Source: VHCN01 sp964589935
GTDB lineage: Bacteria; Verrucomicrobiota; Verrucomicrobiia; Limisphaerales; VHCN01
Direction of reading: 5' to 3'
DNA length: 64,000 nt
Assembly: GCA_964589935.1 (NCBI GenBank)
Contig: CAZPVD010000005.1
Span: 124,001 to 188,000, forward strand
The translations under genes were made by a program, and so were the position numbers. The notes below the pieces were generated by a model. It saw only the letters and a list, made by a program, of their open reading frames with translations, ran no database searches and was not told the DNA's origin. Shown here in pieces: positions 8,698-17,283 of this stretch; the stretch's first letter is position 1; each line of letters opens with the position of its first letter.

Positions 8698-9855
8698 CTA
8701 CTTCCCCGTCTCGTTCCACAGTATCCGCAGGTTCTTTGTTTGCCGGCCGGCGAGGATGAGGTCGGGTTTGCCGTCGCCGTTGAGGTCGGCGGCTTTCATG
8801 TCCTCGATGGCGACTTCGTCGGCGGAGATTTGCGTCGTGCGCCACTGCTTGCCTTCGCTGTCGAGCGGTGTAAAGAGCCTCACGCCGGGCGCGCCTTTCG
8901 GAGTCATGCCGCGCCAGCCCGCGACAACTTGATCGCTGCCAATGCCGAGAATGTCCGCGACGGCGAGCGCGTGGCCGTCCTTGAGCGTGTCGTCGAGCAC
9001 CTGTCGCGGCCAGATTCCCTTGCCTTCGGGCTGGCGGTAAAATGCGACGGTCGTGCCGTGCATCGGCTCGATGGTCGCGATGAAGCGATGGCCGCCGGGC
9101 AGCTTGCCGTCGCGCACTTCGCCGGCGGGCTGGTCGGTGTATTGGCGCTTCTTCCACGAGCCGGTGCTCTGGCCGAAGAACCACACGCCTTCCTTGCCCG
9201 CGATGAGCAGTTCGTGCTCGGGGTCGTTGTCCCAGTTGATCGGTTGGAAATTGTGCGTCATGTGCATGAAGTCGCTCACGACGGTCGTCTTCCACGGCTG
9301 TTTCGGGTCGGCGGGCATGGAGTATTCGAGCACGAGTCCGCCGGTGCCTTCGCCGCCTTTGTTGCCCTTGCCGTGCAGCGGCTTGACGATCAAGTCCCAC
9401 TTGCCCGCCGGGTTGAGAACCCAGTGCATCCGGTGAACGGTCGGTTCGTGATGCAGCTCGACGGGCGTCCACGGCTGCGTGCGGTCCTTCGGCGGAATGA
9501 GGTAGAAGACCGCGCCGCTGTTCACCGTGTCGCCGGGATTCCAGCCCGCGCCGACGGCGATCTCGCACTTGCCGTCGCCGTCAATGTCGCGCGCGGCGAT
9601 GCACACGTTGTCCTGCACGGTGAGGTTCTCGGCGATGACGTGCTTCGTCCAGTCGGGGTTGTGATACCACTGGATCGTTTTCTTGTCGGCGAGAAGGATG
9701 TCTGGCTTGCCGTCGCCGTCAACGTCCGCGATGGCGATGCCGTAGCCGATCTCGACCTTGTCATCAATCGTCACGGCGCGGAACTTGGGCAGCGGTGGTT
9801 CGGCGGAAATGGCGGCGGCGGAGAACGCGAGCAAAAGTGCGAGCGAAGTTTTCAT
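8698..9855 (-). CDS. Exported FG-GAP/VCBS repeat protein
   Basis: A secreted protein with a signal peptide (MKTSLALLLAFSAAAISA) and integrin-like FG-GAP/VCBS repeats. Calcium-binding loops of the type DVDGDGKPDILLA, DIDGDGKCEIAVG and DLNGDGKPDLILA appear near both ends, which fits a beta-propeller. Such proteins are abundant in Verrucomicrobiota and Planctomycetes and are usually surface or periplasmic; the exact role is unknown. It reads away from the divergent lolC/E gene. Confidence 0.88.
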   Translation of the reverse strand: MKTSLALLLAFSAAAISAEPPLPKFRAVTIDDKVEIGYGIAIADVDGDGKPDILLADKKTIQWYHNPDWTKHVIAENLTVQDNVCIAARDIDGDGKCEIAVGAGWNPGDTVNSGAVFYLIPPKDRTQPWTPVELHHEPTVHRMHWVLNPAGKWDLIVKPLHGKGNKGGEGTGGLVLEYSMPADPKQPWKTTVVSDFMHMTHNFQPINWDNDPEHELLIAGKEGVWFFGQSTGSWKKRQYTDQPAGEVRDGKLPGGHRFIATIEPMHGTTVAFYRQPEGKGIWPRQVLDDTLKDGHALAVADILGIGSDQVVAGWRGMTPKGAPGVRLFTPLDSEGKQWRTTQISADEVAIEDMKAADLNGDGKPDLILAGRQTKNLRILWNETGK

Positions 9856-9940
9856 AAGCGATGCCGCAGCGTAGCGCGCCGCCCGCGCGCGGCAAGCTTG
9901 GAACTTGATGCGACCTTCACCCGCGCCTACCCTCCGCGCG

Positions 9941-11215
9941 ATGTCTCGGCTGCCGTTCGAACTGGTGCTCGCGCTGCGTTACCTGCGGCCCAAGCGCACG
10001 TTCGTGTCCGTCATCACGCTTATCTCGGTCGTCGGCGTGATGCTCGGCGTGGCGGTGCTCATCATCGTCATCAGCGTGATGAGCGGCTTCGACCGGCAGC
10101 TTCGCGACAAGATTCTCGGCTTCAACGCGCACCTGCGTGTCTTCAAAGCGAACGGCTCGCTGGAGGATTACGAGTCCGTGATGGCGAAGGTGCGGCAGCA
10201 CCCGCGCGTGAAGGCCGTCGCGCCGTTCATCCTCGGCAAGGTGCTCGTCGAAACGCAGCCGCCCTCCGGCGAAGGCTCGCAGATGGACGCGCCCGTGCTG
10301 CGCGGCGTGGACGCCGAACTCGAAAGGCAGGTCAGCAATCTCCACACGAACATTGTTGAAGGCGACTTCAACGTGCGCGGCAACGGCCTCGTTGTCGGCG
10401 CGGAGTTCGCGCGCAATTTGCACCTGCGCGTTGGCGACCGGCTCGCGATTTATTCGCGGACGAATCTGCAGAAGATGAAGGAAAGCCGCGGAAAAACGAA
10501 CGAGGTCGCGATTCCGCCCGACGATTACGAGGTGAAAGGAATCTTCGACGTGGGCTACTTCGAGTTCAACGCGATGGTCATCGTGAGTTCGCTCGCCAAC
10601 GCGCAGGACCTCAACGGACTCGGCGACACGGTCAACGGCCTGCAAATCGTCCTCGACGACCCGATGAAGGCTGACGAAGTGAAATGGCAACTTCGCCGCA
10701 TGCTGGGCGATGAATTCGTCCTCCGCACGTGGGCCGAGGACAACTCGACCATCCTCAACGCGCTGCTCGTCGAGAAGAACATGATGTTCTATCTGCTCTT
10801 TTTCATCGTGCTCGTCGCGGCGTTCGGCATCACGAGCGCGCTCATCACGTTCGTCGTGCAGAAGACGCGCGAGATCGGCGTGCTCAAAGCGCTCGGCGCG
10901 GGTGACCGGCAGGTGCTGCTGCTGTTCCTGAGCCAGAGCGCGGTCGTCGGCGTGCTCGGCGTGGCGCTGGGCTTCGGCCTCGGAATGCTCGCGGTGAGCT
11001 ACCGCAACGAGTTTCTTGAATTCATGCGTCGCGCGACGGGCTTCGAGCTGTTTCCCGCGCAGATTTACAACTTCAACCAGCTCCCCGCGCTCATCGTGCC
11101 GGGCGACATCGCGATCATCTGCGGCGGCTCGCTTGTGATCTGTATTCTGGCCGGGCTGATGCCGGCATGGAACGCGAGCCGGCTGCGTCCCGTGGAGGCG
11201 TTGCGCCATGAGTGA
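9941..11215 (+). CDS. lolC: Lipoprotein-releasing ABC transporter permease (LolC/LolE family)
   Basis: Inner-membrane subunit of the machine that releases lipoproteins for delivery to the outer membrane. It has the four-helix MacB/FtsX-like layout: an N-terminal helix around residues 20-45 after RYLRPKRTFVSVITLISVVG, a periplasmic domain of about 220 residues, and three C-terminal helices, ending with the LolC/E tail AWNASRLRPVEALRHE. I use the ATG at 9941, where the family N-terminus begins; a TTG at 9905 is in frame but adds unrelated residues. It overlaps lolD by 8 bp. A single permease gene suggests a homodimeric (LolF-like) arrangement. It shows that the organism has an outer membrane. 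Confidence 0.93.
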   Translation: MSRLPFELVLALRYLRPKRTFVSVITLISVVGVMLGVAVLIIVISVMSGFDRQLRDKILGFNAHLRVFKANGSLEDYESVMAKVRQHPRVKAVAPFILGKVLVETQPPSGEGSQMDAPVLRGVDAELERQVSNLHTNIVEGDFNVRGNGLVVGAEFARNLHLRVGDRLAIYSRTNLQKMKESRGKTNEVAIPPDDYEVKGIFDVGYFEFNAMVIVSSLANAQDLNGLGDTVNGLQIVLDDPMKADEVKWQLRRMLGDEFVLRTWAEDNSTILNALLVEKNMMFYLLFFIVLVAAFGITSALITFVVQKTREIGVLKALGAGDRQVLLLFLSQSAVVGVLGVALGFGLGMLAVSYRNEFLEFMRRATGFELFPAQIYNFNQLPALIVPGDIAIICGGSLVICILAGLMPAWNASRLRPVEALRHE

Positions 11216-11897
11216 ACCGCTCCTTCAGGCCCGCGCGCTGCACAAGAGCTACACGCTCGGCCGACGCACGCTCGAAGTGCTCCGCGGCGTGGACCTCAGC
11301 GTGCAGACCGGCGAATTCCTCGCGCTGCGCGGCGCGTCCGGCGCGGGCAAGAGCACGCTGCTGCACCTGCTCGGCGGACTCGACCGGCCCGACGCGGGCG
11401 AAATCTGGTTCGAGGGAAAAAACCTCGCGCAAGTCAACGGCGGCGCGCTCACAGCGTTTCGCAACCGCAAGGTCGGCCTGGTTTTTCAGGCGTATCATCT
11501 GCTGCCCGAACTCGATGCGCTCGAAAACGTCTGCCTTCCCGCGCGCATCGCCGGTTCGGATGCCGACGTGACCGCGAAGCGCGCGACGGAATTGCTCAAG
11601 CGCGTCGGTCTTGCCGAGCGGCTGGATCACCGCCCCGCGGAACTTTCCGGAGGCGAACAGCAGCGCGTGGCGATTGCGCGCGCGCTCATCAACGAGCCGG
11701 CGCTCATTCTCGCGGACGAGCCGACCGGCAATCTCGATTCGCACACCGGCGCGGAGATTATTGACCTGCTCTGCGCGCTTCAGCACGAGCGCAACGCGAC
11801 ATTGCTCATCGCCACGCACGACTCGCGCGTCGCCGCCCGCGCGCCGCGCGTGGTGGAGTTGGAGGACGGTGTGATTCGCAAGGAAAATGGAAAGTAG
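11208..11897 (+). CDS. lolD: Lipoprotein-releasing ABC transporter ATPase LolD
   Basis: ATP-binding subunit that powers lipoprotein release with the LolC/E protein. Walker A is GASGAGKST (42-50), the Q-loop lies in VFQAYHLLPELDA, the ABC signature is LSGGE (146-150) and Walker B is LILADEPTGNLDS (167-179), all matching the LolD/MacB class. The last codons (RKENGK) run into a heptamer repeat array, so the very C-terminus may be shaped by the repeat. Translation is probably coupled to lolC/E through the 8-bp overlap. Confidence 0.94.
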   Translation: MSEPLLQARALHKSYTLGRRTLEVLRGVDLSVQTGEFLALRGASGAGKSTLLHLLGGLDRPDAGEIWFEGKNLAQVNGGALTAFRNRKVGLVFQAYHLLPELDALENVCLPARIAGSDADVTAKRATELLKRVGLAERLDHRPAELSGGEQQRVAIARALINEPALILADEPTGNLDSHTGAEIIDLLCALQHERNATLLIATHDSRVAARAPRVVELEDGVIRKENGK

Positions 11898-11943
11898 AGG
11901 ATTGAGGCTGGCAGGGTTCGCCGATCTTCTATTTTCAACCCTT
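11882..11943. repeat. Inverted pair of heptamer arrays at the end of lolD
   Basis: Left arm: GGAAAAT, GGAAAGT, AGAGGAT, TGAGGCT (11882-11909). Right arm: GATCTTC, TATTTTC, AACCCTT (11923-11943), whose reverse complement resembles the left arm. The lolD stop codon lies inside the left arm. The units are degenerate, so this may be an old array; a role as a transcription end is possible but there is no T-run. Confidence 0.6.
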
Positions 11944-12020
11944 CTGCACACGCCGCGCCCGGCCCAATTCCTCATTGCGCCCGCTTCGTCCGCTGCCGTA
12001 GTCTGCGCATCGCTTCAGGC

Positions 12021-12893
12021 ATGAAAGTTTACGTTGACGGCAAGTATTACGACGAAAAGAACGCGAAGGTGTCCGTGTTTGATCACGGGCTGCTTTACGG
12101 CGACGGCGTGTTCGAGGGCATCCGCGCGTATCACGGGCGCGTGTTCAAGCTCAAGGAGCACATCATCCGCCTCTACGATTCCGCGAAATCCATCCTGCTC
12201 GACATCCCGCTGTCGCCGGCTGAGATGACCCGCGCGGTCGTCGAGACGTGCCGCAGGAACAAGGTCACCGACGGCTACATCCGCCTCGTGGTCACGCGCG
12301 GCGTGGGCACGCTCGGGCTGAACCCGAATCGTTGCAAGCGCGGCTCGGTCATCATTATCGCCGGTAAAATCCAGGTGTATCCGCCGGAGCTTTACGCGCG
12401 CGGCATGGACATCGTGACCGTTCCGACAACGCGCAATCTGGCGAACGCGGTGAACCCGGCTATCAAGTCGCTGAACTATCTCAACAACGTCCTCGCCAAA
12501 ATCGAGGCGAACATCGCGGGCGTCGAGGAGGCCGTCATGCTCAACAGCGAGGGCTTTGTCGCGGAATGCACGGCCGACAACCTCTTCATCGTGAAGGGCG
12601 ACCGTGTGCTCACGCCGCCGCTCTCGGCGGGCGCGCTCTACGGCATCACGCGCGGCGTGGTGCTTGAGCTTGCGCGCGAGTCGGGTTTCTCAACGGGCGA
12701 GCCGAACCTGACGCGCTATGACCTTTACACGGCGGACGAGTGCTTCCTCACCGGCACGGGCGCGGAGATCATTCCCGTGGTGAAGATTGACGGGCGCGTG
12801 ATCGGTTCCGGCAAGCCGGGCGCGGCAACCCGGAGTTTGATTGAAAAATACCACGCGCTGACGCAAGTTTCAGGCGAGCCAATACAAGGCTGA
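12021..12893 (+). CDS. ilvE: Branched-chain amino acid aminotransferase (class IV PLP enzyme)
   Basis: A fold-type IV PLP aminotransferase of 290 residues, the usual length for IlvE, acting in leucine, isoleucine and valine metabolism. Clear features are the N-terminal VFDHGLLYGDGVFEGIRAY, the lysine-containing AIKSLNYLNNVLAKIEA, and EGFVAECTADNLFIVK near 190. D-amino-acid transaminase is closely related, but the opening segment and LNYLNN favour IlvE. The gene lies 5 bp upstream of mcsA on the same strand and is likely co-transcribed with it, although no functional tie between them is obvious. Confidence 0.93.
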   Translation: MKVYVDGKYYDEKNAKVSVFDHGLLYGDGVFEGIRAYHGRVFKLKEHIIRLYDSAKSILLDIPLSPAEMTRAVVETCRRNKVTDGYIRLVVTRGVGTLGLNPNRCKRGSVIIIAGKIQVYPPELYARGMDIVTVPTTRNLANAVNPAIKSLNYLNNVLAKIEANIAGVEEAVMLNSEGFVAECTADNLFIVKGDRVLTPPLSAGALYGITRGVVLELARESGFSTGEPNLTRYDLYTADECFLTGTGAEIIPVVKIDGRVIGSGKPGAATRSLIEKYHALTQVSGEPIQG

Positions 12894-12898
12894 ACGCG

Positions 12899-13399
12899 AT
12901 GCTTTGCAACGTCTGCAAACTGAATGAAGCGACAGTCCACCTGACGCAGATCGTCGGCGAGAAGATGCACAAGGTGGATTTGTGCGAGGCGTGCTCGAAG
13001 GAAAAAGGCGCGACCGACCCGGAGAGCTTTTCCATCGCGGACCTGCTGCTCGGCCTCGGCGCGTCGCAGGAGATGGAGCAGGCCGGGCCGGAGCTGAAAT
13101 GCCCCGCGTGCGGCTTTACGCAGAGCGACTTCAAGAAGTCCGGCCGTTTCGGCTGCGCGGAATGTTACCGCACTTTTTCCGAGGGGCTTGAGGCATTGCT
13201 CAAGAGCATGCACGAGGGCACGAAGCACGTCGGCAAGGCGCCGCTCGCGTTGCAGCAGTCGCGCGACGCCGCGACGAAGCTCAAGCAGCTCGAGAAACGG
13301 CTGCAAAAGGCGGTCACCGACGAGGATTACGAGGCCGCGGCCACGCTCCGCGACGAAATCAAGCAGATGCGTGAGAAACTCGGCAACGTCCCCGCCTGA
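12899..13399 (+). CDS. mcsA: McsA-like zinc protein, activator of the arginine kinase McsB
   Basis: A 166-residue protein with four CxxC pairs (CNVC, CEAC, CPAC, CAEC), a zinc-binding layout, and a C-terminal UVR motif (LQKAVTDEDYEAAATLRDEI). This is the McsA architecture known from Firmicutes, where McsA binds and activates the protein-arginine kinase McsB. The mcsB gene begins 1 bp after its stop, and clpC follows, which supports the assignment strongly. Confidence 0.9.
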   Translation: MLCNVCKLNEATVHLTQIVGEKMHKVDLCEACSKEKGATDPESFSIADLLLGLGASQEMEQAGPELKCPACGFTQSDFKKSGRFGCAECYRTFSEGLEALLKSMHEGTKHVGKAPLALQQSRDAATKLKQLEKRLQKAVTDEDYEAAATLRDEIKQMREKLGNVPA

Positions 13400-13400
13400 C

Positions 13401-14489
13401 ATGAACCTCAATGAGTTCCTCACGCCCGTTGCGCAGGCGTGCCAGCGCACAGGGCCGCATGATCGCATCGTGCTTTCAAGCCGCGTGCGTCTCGCGCGCA
13501 ACCTGCGTGGGATGCCGTTCCCCGGCTGGGCAAAAAAGCCTGATCGCATCAAGACTTTGGAGTTGATCCGGCCTTCCATCGAGGCGCTGCCGCAGATGGC
13601 GAACGCGTTTTCGGCCTCGATGGACACGCTGACGCCGCACGACAAACAGATCCTCGTCGAACGGCACCTCATTAGCCGCGAGCACGCGGCCAAGAGCGCA
13701 GGCAGCGGCCTCGTGCTCAATCGCGAGGAGTCGTTGTGCGTGATGATCAACGAGGAGGACCACCTCCGCATGCAGTCTCTTCAGCCCGGCCTGCAAGTGA
13801 AGCAGGCGTGGGTGCTCATTGACCAGGTGGACTCGACGCTCGAAAAGAAACTCGATTACGCCTTCTCGACCGAGCTGGGTTATCTCACCGCATGCCCGAC
13901 AAACCTCGGCACCGGCATTCGCGTGAGCGCGATGCTGCACCTGCCCGGTCTCGTGCTGAAGGAGGAGATCAACCAGATCATCCAGTCGGTGAACAAACTC
14001 GGCCTCGCCGTGCGCGGGCTTTACGGTGAAGGCACCGAGGCGCTCGGCAACGTCTTCCAAGTCTCGAACCAGCGCACGCTCGGCGAATCCGAGGCGCGCA
14101 TCGTCGAGCGCATCAGCAAGGTGCTCGACCAGATCCTTGAGGCCGAGACCAACGCGCGCAAGGTGCTGCTCGAAAAAAAGCCCAAGACGCTCTTCAACCA
14201 CATCGGCCGAGCCTACGGCATCCTCGCGAATGCGCACAGCATTACGTCGAAGGAGGCCATGAACCTCCTCTCGCTGCTGCGGCTCGGCGTGGACCTGAAC
14301 ATGTTTGCCGGCGCGTCGCGGGCGTTGCTCGACGAGCTGTTCATTCTCATCCAGGCCGCCCACCTCCAGCAGCATTGCGGCGAAAAACTCGAGGCCGACA
14401 AGCGCGACCTGCTCCGCTCCGACCTCCTGCGCGAACGGCTCACGAATGTTGCCCGGCCGAATCCTGCTGCCGCGCAATGCCTCGAATAG
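13401..14489 (+). CDS. mcsB: Protein arginine kinase McsB
   Basis: McsB phosphorylates arginine residues of damaged proteins, marking them for ClpC. The protein has 362 residues, close to family length. The phosphagen-kinase core is clear: IVLSSRVRLARNLRGMPF near 23-40, the NEED loop (117-120), and the GTGIRVSAMLHLPGL segment. Near the C-terminus RDLLRS (335-340) matches the RDxxRA motif that forms the phosphoarginine pocket in Bacillus McsB, apart from the last residue. The ATG at 13401 directly follows the mcsA stop and gives the family N-terminus; the open frame extends further upstream but only as a shadow. It sits in an ilvE-mcsA-mcsB-clpC row. Confidence 0.95.
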   Translation: MNLNEFLTPVAQACQRTGPHDRIVLSSRVRLARNLRGMPFPGWAKKPDRIKTLELIRPSIEALPQMANAFSASMDTLTPHDKQILVERHLISREHAAKSAGSGLVLNREESLCVMINEEDHLRMQSLQPGLQVKQAWVLIDQVDSTLEKKLDYAFSTELGYLTACPTNLGTGIRVSAMLHLPGLVLKEEINQIIQSVNKLGLAVRGLYGEGTEALGNVFQVSNQRTLGESEARIVERISKVLDQILEAETNARKVLLEKKPKTLFNHIGRAYGILANAHSITSKEAMNLLSLLRLGVDLNMFAGASRALLDELFILIQAAHLQQHCGEKLEADKRDLLRSDLLRERLTNVARPNPAAAQCLE

Positions 14490-14608
14490 CAGTGTTGAAA
14501 CAAGCTCGATTTCGCCGCTTTGCCGAGCTGTGAACAATTTATTCGTGCAACTTCCGTCTTCGTGGCTAAACTTTTCCCGTTGGAAAACGATGTAATCTGG
14601 AGACACAG

Positions 14609-14728
14609 ATGAACGCAGCCACCGGGTGGCGCGTCCAAGTAGTGGCCGGGGAAAGTTTGGTGGCACTGGACAAACCGGCGAAGCGAACGCATCTTCATTT
14701 AGTTTATGAGCGACGAAGCCATGAGTAA
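14609..14728 (+). CDS. Possible 39-codon leader ORF overlapping the clpC start
   Basis: The ATG at 14609 is preceded by GGAG (14599-14602) six bases upstream, the best ribosome site in this part of the window. The frame runs 39 codons to a TAA at 14726-14728, past the clpC start at 14706 in another frame. The clpC ATG itself has no visible ribosome site, so coupled translation through this ORF is possible. I do not recognise the peptide (ends YERRSHE). It may equally be chance. Confidence 0.35.
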   Translation: MNAATGWRVQVVAGESLVALDKPAKRTHLHLVYERRSHE

Positions 14729-17231
14729 TTTCACCCCGCGCGCGCAGCAGGTGCTTGCGCTGGCGCGGAAGGAAGCCGACCGCTTCAACCACAACTTCGT
14801 GGGCACTGAGCACCTCCTGCTCGGACTCATCAAGCTTGGTCAGGGCGTTGCCGTCAACGTCCTCCAAAAGATGGGCCTCGACCTTGAGACCGTCCGCATG
14901 GAGGTCGAGAAGCAGGTCGGCACCGGCCCTGACCAGAAGCAGGTCGGCAACATCCCCTACACGCCGCGCGTTAAAAAAGTCCTCGCACTCGCCGCGAAGG
15001 AGGCCAAGGCGCTCAACCACACCTACGTCGGCACCGAGCACATCCTGCTCGGCCTGCTCCGCGAGGGCGACGGCGTCGCCGCGCGCGTGCTCAAGAGCCT
15101 CGACGTGGACATCGAGCAGACGCGGCAGGAGATTTTGAAGGAGCTTGATCCGAACTTCGCCTCCGGCGAGGAAGCCGCCGCCGGCTCCGGTTCCGGCGAA
15201 GGCGGACAGGAACCGAAGGGCGAGAAAAGCTCCGGCGAGGGCAAGAAAGCCGAGCAAAAGACGCCCGCGCTCAAGGCCTTTGGCCGCGACCTCACCGAGA
15301 TCGCCCGCAAGGGCGAGATGGATCCCGTCATTGGCCGCAAGAACGAGATCGAGCGCGTCATTCAGATTCTCTGCCGCCGCACGAAAAACAATCCCGTGCT
15401 GCTCGGCGAGGCCGGCGTGGGCAAGACCGCCATCGTCGAGGGACTCGCGCAGGAAATCGCCAAGGGCAACGTGCCCGAGCTGCTGCGTGAGAAGCGCGTC
15501 ATCACGCTCGACCTCGCGCTCATGGTTGCGGGCACAAAGTATCGCGGCCAGTTCGAGGAGCGCATCAAAGCCGTGATGGATGAAATCCGACGGAACAAGA
15601 ACATCATTCTCTTCATTGACGAGTTGCACACCATCGTCGGCGCCGGCAGCGCGGAAGGCACGATGGACGCCAGCAACATCATCAAGCCCGCGTTGAGCCG
15701 CGGCGAACTCCAGTGCATCGGCGCGACCACGCTCAACGAATACCGCAAATACATTGAGAAGGACGCCGCGCTCGAACGCCGCTTCCAGTCGGTGAAGGTC
15801 GAGGCGCCCACGGTTGACGAGGCCGTGCTCATCCTCAAGGGCCTTCGCCCGAAATACGAGGAGCACCACAAGGCCGAGTTCACCGACACTGCGATTGATT
15901 CCGCCGTCAAGCTCTCCGACCGCTACATCACAGGCCGATTCCTGCCCGACAAGGCCATTGACGTGATGGATGAGGCCGGCGCTCGCGCGCGCATCAACGC
16001 CATGACGCGTCCGCCGGACGTGAAGGACCTTGAGGCGGAGATCGAGGAACTCAAGAACCGCAAGGAACGCTCCATCAAGGATCAGGACTTCGAGGGCGCC
16101 GCCTCCTTCCGCGACAAGGAAAAGCAGGCGAAGGAAAAACTCGAGGCCGTCATCAGCGCGTGGAAATCCGCGCGCGACGAAAAGCGCGTGAAGGTGGACG
16201 AGGACGACATCCTCCAGGTCGTTTCAAAATGGACCGGCGTGCCGCTCAAGCGCATGGAGCAGGACGAAATCAAGCGCCTGCTCGAAATGGAGAAGGAACT
16301 TTCGAAGGTCGTCATCGGCCAGCAGGAGGCCGTCGTCGCGCTCTGCAAGGCGCTGCGCCGCTCGCGGGCCGACCTCAAGGACCCGAAGCGCCCCATCGGC
16401 ACCTTTGCGTTGCTCGGGCCGACCGGCGTGGGCAAAACGCTCGTCGCCAAGTCGCTCGCGGAGTTCATGTTCGGCGACGCCAAGTCGCTCATCCAGCTCG
16501 ACATGAGCGAATACATGGAGAAGTTCACCGTGTCGCGGCTTGTCGGTTCGCCGCCAGGCTACGTGGGTTTCGAGGAGGGCGGCCAGCTTTCCGAACAGGT
16601 TCGCCGCCGTCCATATTCGGTCATCCTTTTCGACGAAATCGAAAAGGCCCACCCCGACGTGATGAACATGCTTCTCCAGATTCTTGAGGAGGGCAAGCTC
16701 ACCGACAGTCAGGGCCGCGTCGTGGACTTCCGCAACACCGTCGTCCTCCTCACCTCGAACGTCGGCGCCGAGACGCTCAAGAAGGGCGCGGGCATCGGCT
16801 TCGTCTCCGCGAAGGAGGAGGCCACCTACGAGCGGATGAAGGACAAGATTCTCGACGAGGCCAAGAAGGCCTTCCGCCCTGAATTTCTCAACCGTCTCGA
16901 CGACGTCATCGTCTTCCGCGCGCTGAACAAGCCCGATCTCATCCAGATTCTCAGCCTCGAAGTCGCCAAGGTGCTTGGCCGGCTCAAGTCGAAGAACATC
17001 CAGCTTTACCTCGATGAAAAGGCGAAGGACTTCCTCGTCGAGAAAGGCTTCGACCCGCAATACGGCGCGCGTCCGATGCGCCGTTCCGTGGAAAAGTATC
17101 TCGAAGACCCGCTTGCCGAGGAACTGCTGCGCGGCAACCTGCACGACGGCGAGCCGGTGCAAGTCTCCGTTGGCGACGGCAAGCTGACCTTCTCGCAGAA
17201 GGCCGCGGCCGAGGGCGCGGTCGCGAGCTGA
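14706..17231 (+). CDS. clpC: ATP-dependent unfoldase ClpC
   Basis: A class I Clp/Hsp100 AAA+ unfoldase of 841 residues. It has a double N-domain repeat with VGTEHLLLGL (Glu35) and VGTEHILLGL (Glu111), two glutamates that bind phosphoarginine in Bacillus ClpC; a first ATPase domain with GEAGVGKTA (234-242); a middle UVR segment (KNRKERSIKDQDFEGAASF); and a second ATPase domain with GPTGVGKT (571-578). It feeds marked proteins into ClpP, which is not in the window. McsA and McsB are encoded just upstream, after a 216-bp gap. The start at 14706 has no clear ribosome site; the next in-frame ATG at 14721 is an alternative. It ends 19 bp before a hairpin terminator. Confidence 0.96.
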   Translation: MSDEAMSNFTPRAQQVLALARKEADRFNHNFVGTEHLLLGLIKLGQGVAVNVLQKMGLDLETVRMEVEKQVGTGPDQKQVGNIPYTPRVKKVLALAAKEAKALNHTYVGTEHILLGLLREGDGVAARVLKSLDVDIEQTRQEILKELDPNFASGEEAAAGSGSGEGGQEPKGEKSSGEGKKAEQKTPALKAFGRDLTEIARKGEMDPVIGRKNEIERVIQILCRRTKNNPVLLGEAGVGKTAIVEGLAQEIAKGNVPELLREKRVITLDLALMVAGTKYRGQFEERIKAVMDEIRRNKNIILFIDELHTIVGAGSAEGTMDASNIIKPALSRGELQCIGATTLNEYRKYIEKDAALERRFQSVKVEAPTVDEAVLILKGLRPKYEEHHKAEFTDTAIDSAVKLSDRYITGRFLPDKAIDVMDEAGARARINAMTRPPDVKDLEAEIEELKNRKERSIKDQDFEGAASFRDKEKQAKEKLEAVISAWKSARDEKRVKVDEDDILQVVSKWTGVPLKRMEQDEIKRLLEMEKELSKVVIGQQEAVVALCKALRRSRADLKDPKRPIGTFALLGPTGVGKTLVAKSLAEFMFGDAKSLIQLDMSEYMEKFTVSRLVGSPPGYVGFEEGGQLSEQVRRRPYSVILFDEIEKAHPDVMNMLLQILEEGKLTDSQGRVVDFRNTVVLLTSNVGAETLKKGAGIGFVSAKEEATYERMKDKILDEAKKAFRPEFLNRLDDVIVFRALNKPDLIQILSLEVAKVLGRLKSKNIQLYLDEKAKDFLVEKGFDPQYGARPMRRSVEKYLEDPLAEELLRGNLHDGEPVQVSVGDGKLTFSQKAAAEGAVAS

Positions 17232-17250
17232 TTTTTGAAGTGAGTTCCAC

Positions 17251-17283
17251 AATGGCCGCGTCCGTATAGGGCGCGGCCATTTT
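17251..17283. terminator. Bidirectional intrinsic terminator between clpC and the ABC exporter
   Basis: A perfect 10-bp inverted repeat, AATGGCCGCG (17251-17260) and CGCGGCCATT (17272-17281), with an 11-base loop, followed by T residues on the + strand. It lies between two convergent genes and partly abuts the stop of the permease gene, so it can serve both directions, although the T-tracts are short. Confidence 0.75.

Noticed and set aside
13476..15869. 797-codon open frame on the - strand
   Set aside because: It is antisense to mcsB and clpC; the translation is a low-complexity mix of Leu, Val, Arg and Glu without a family pattern.
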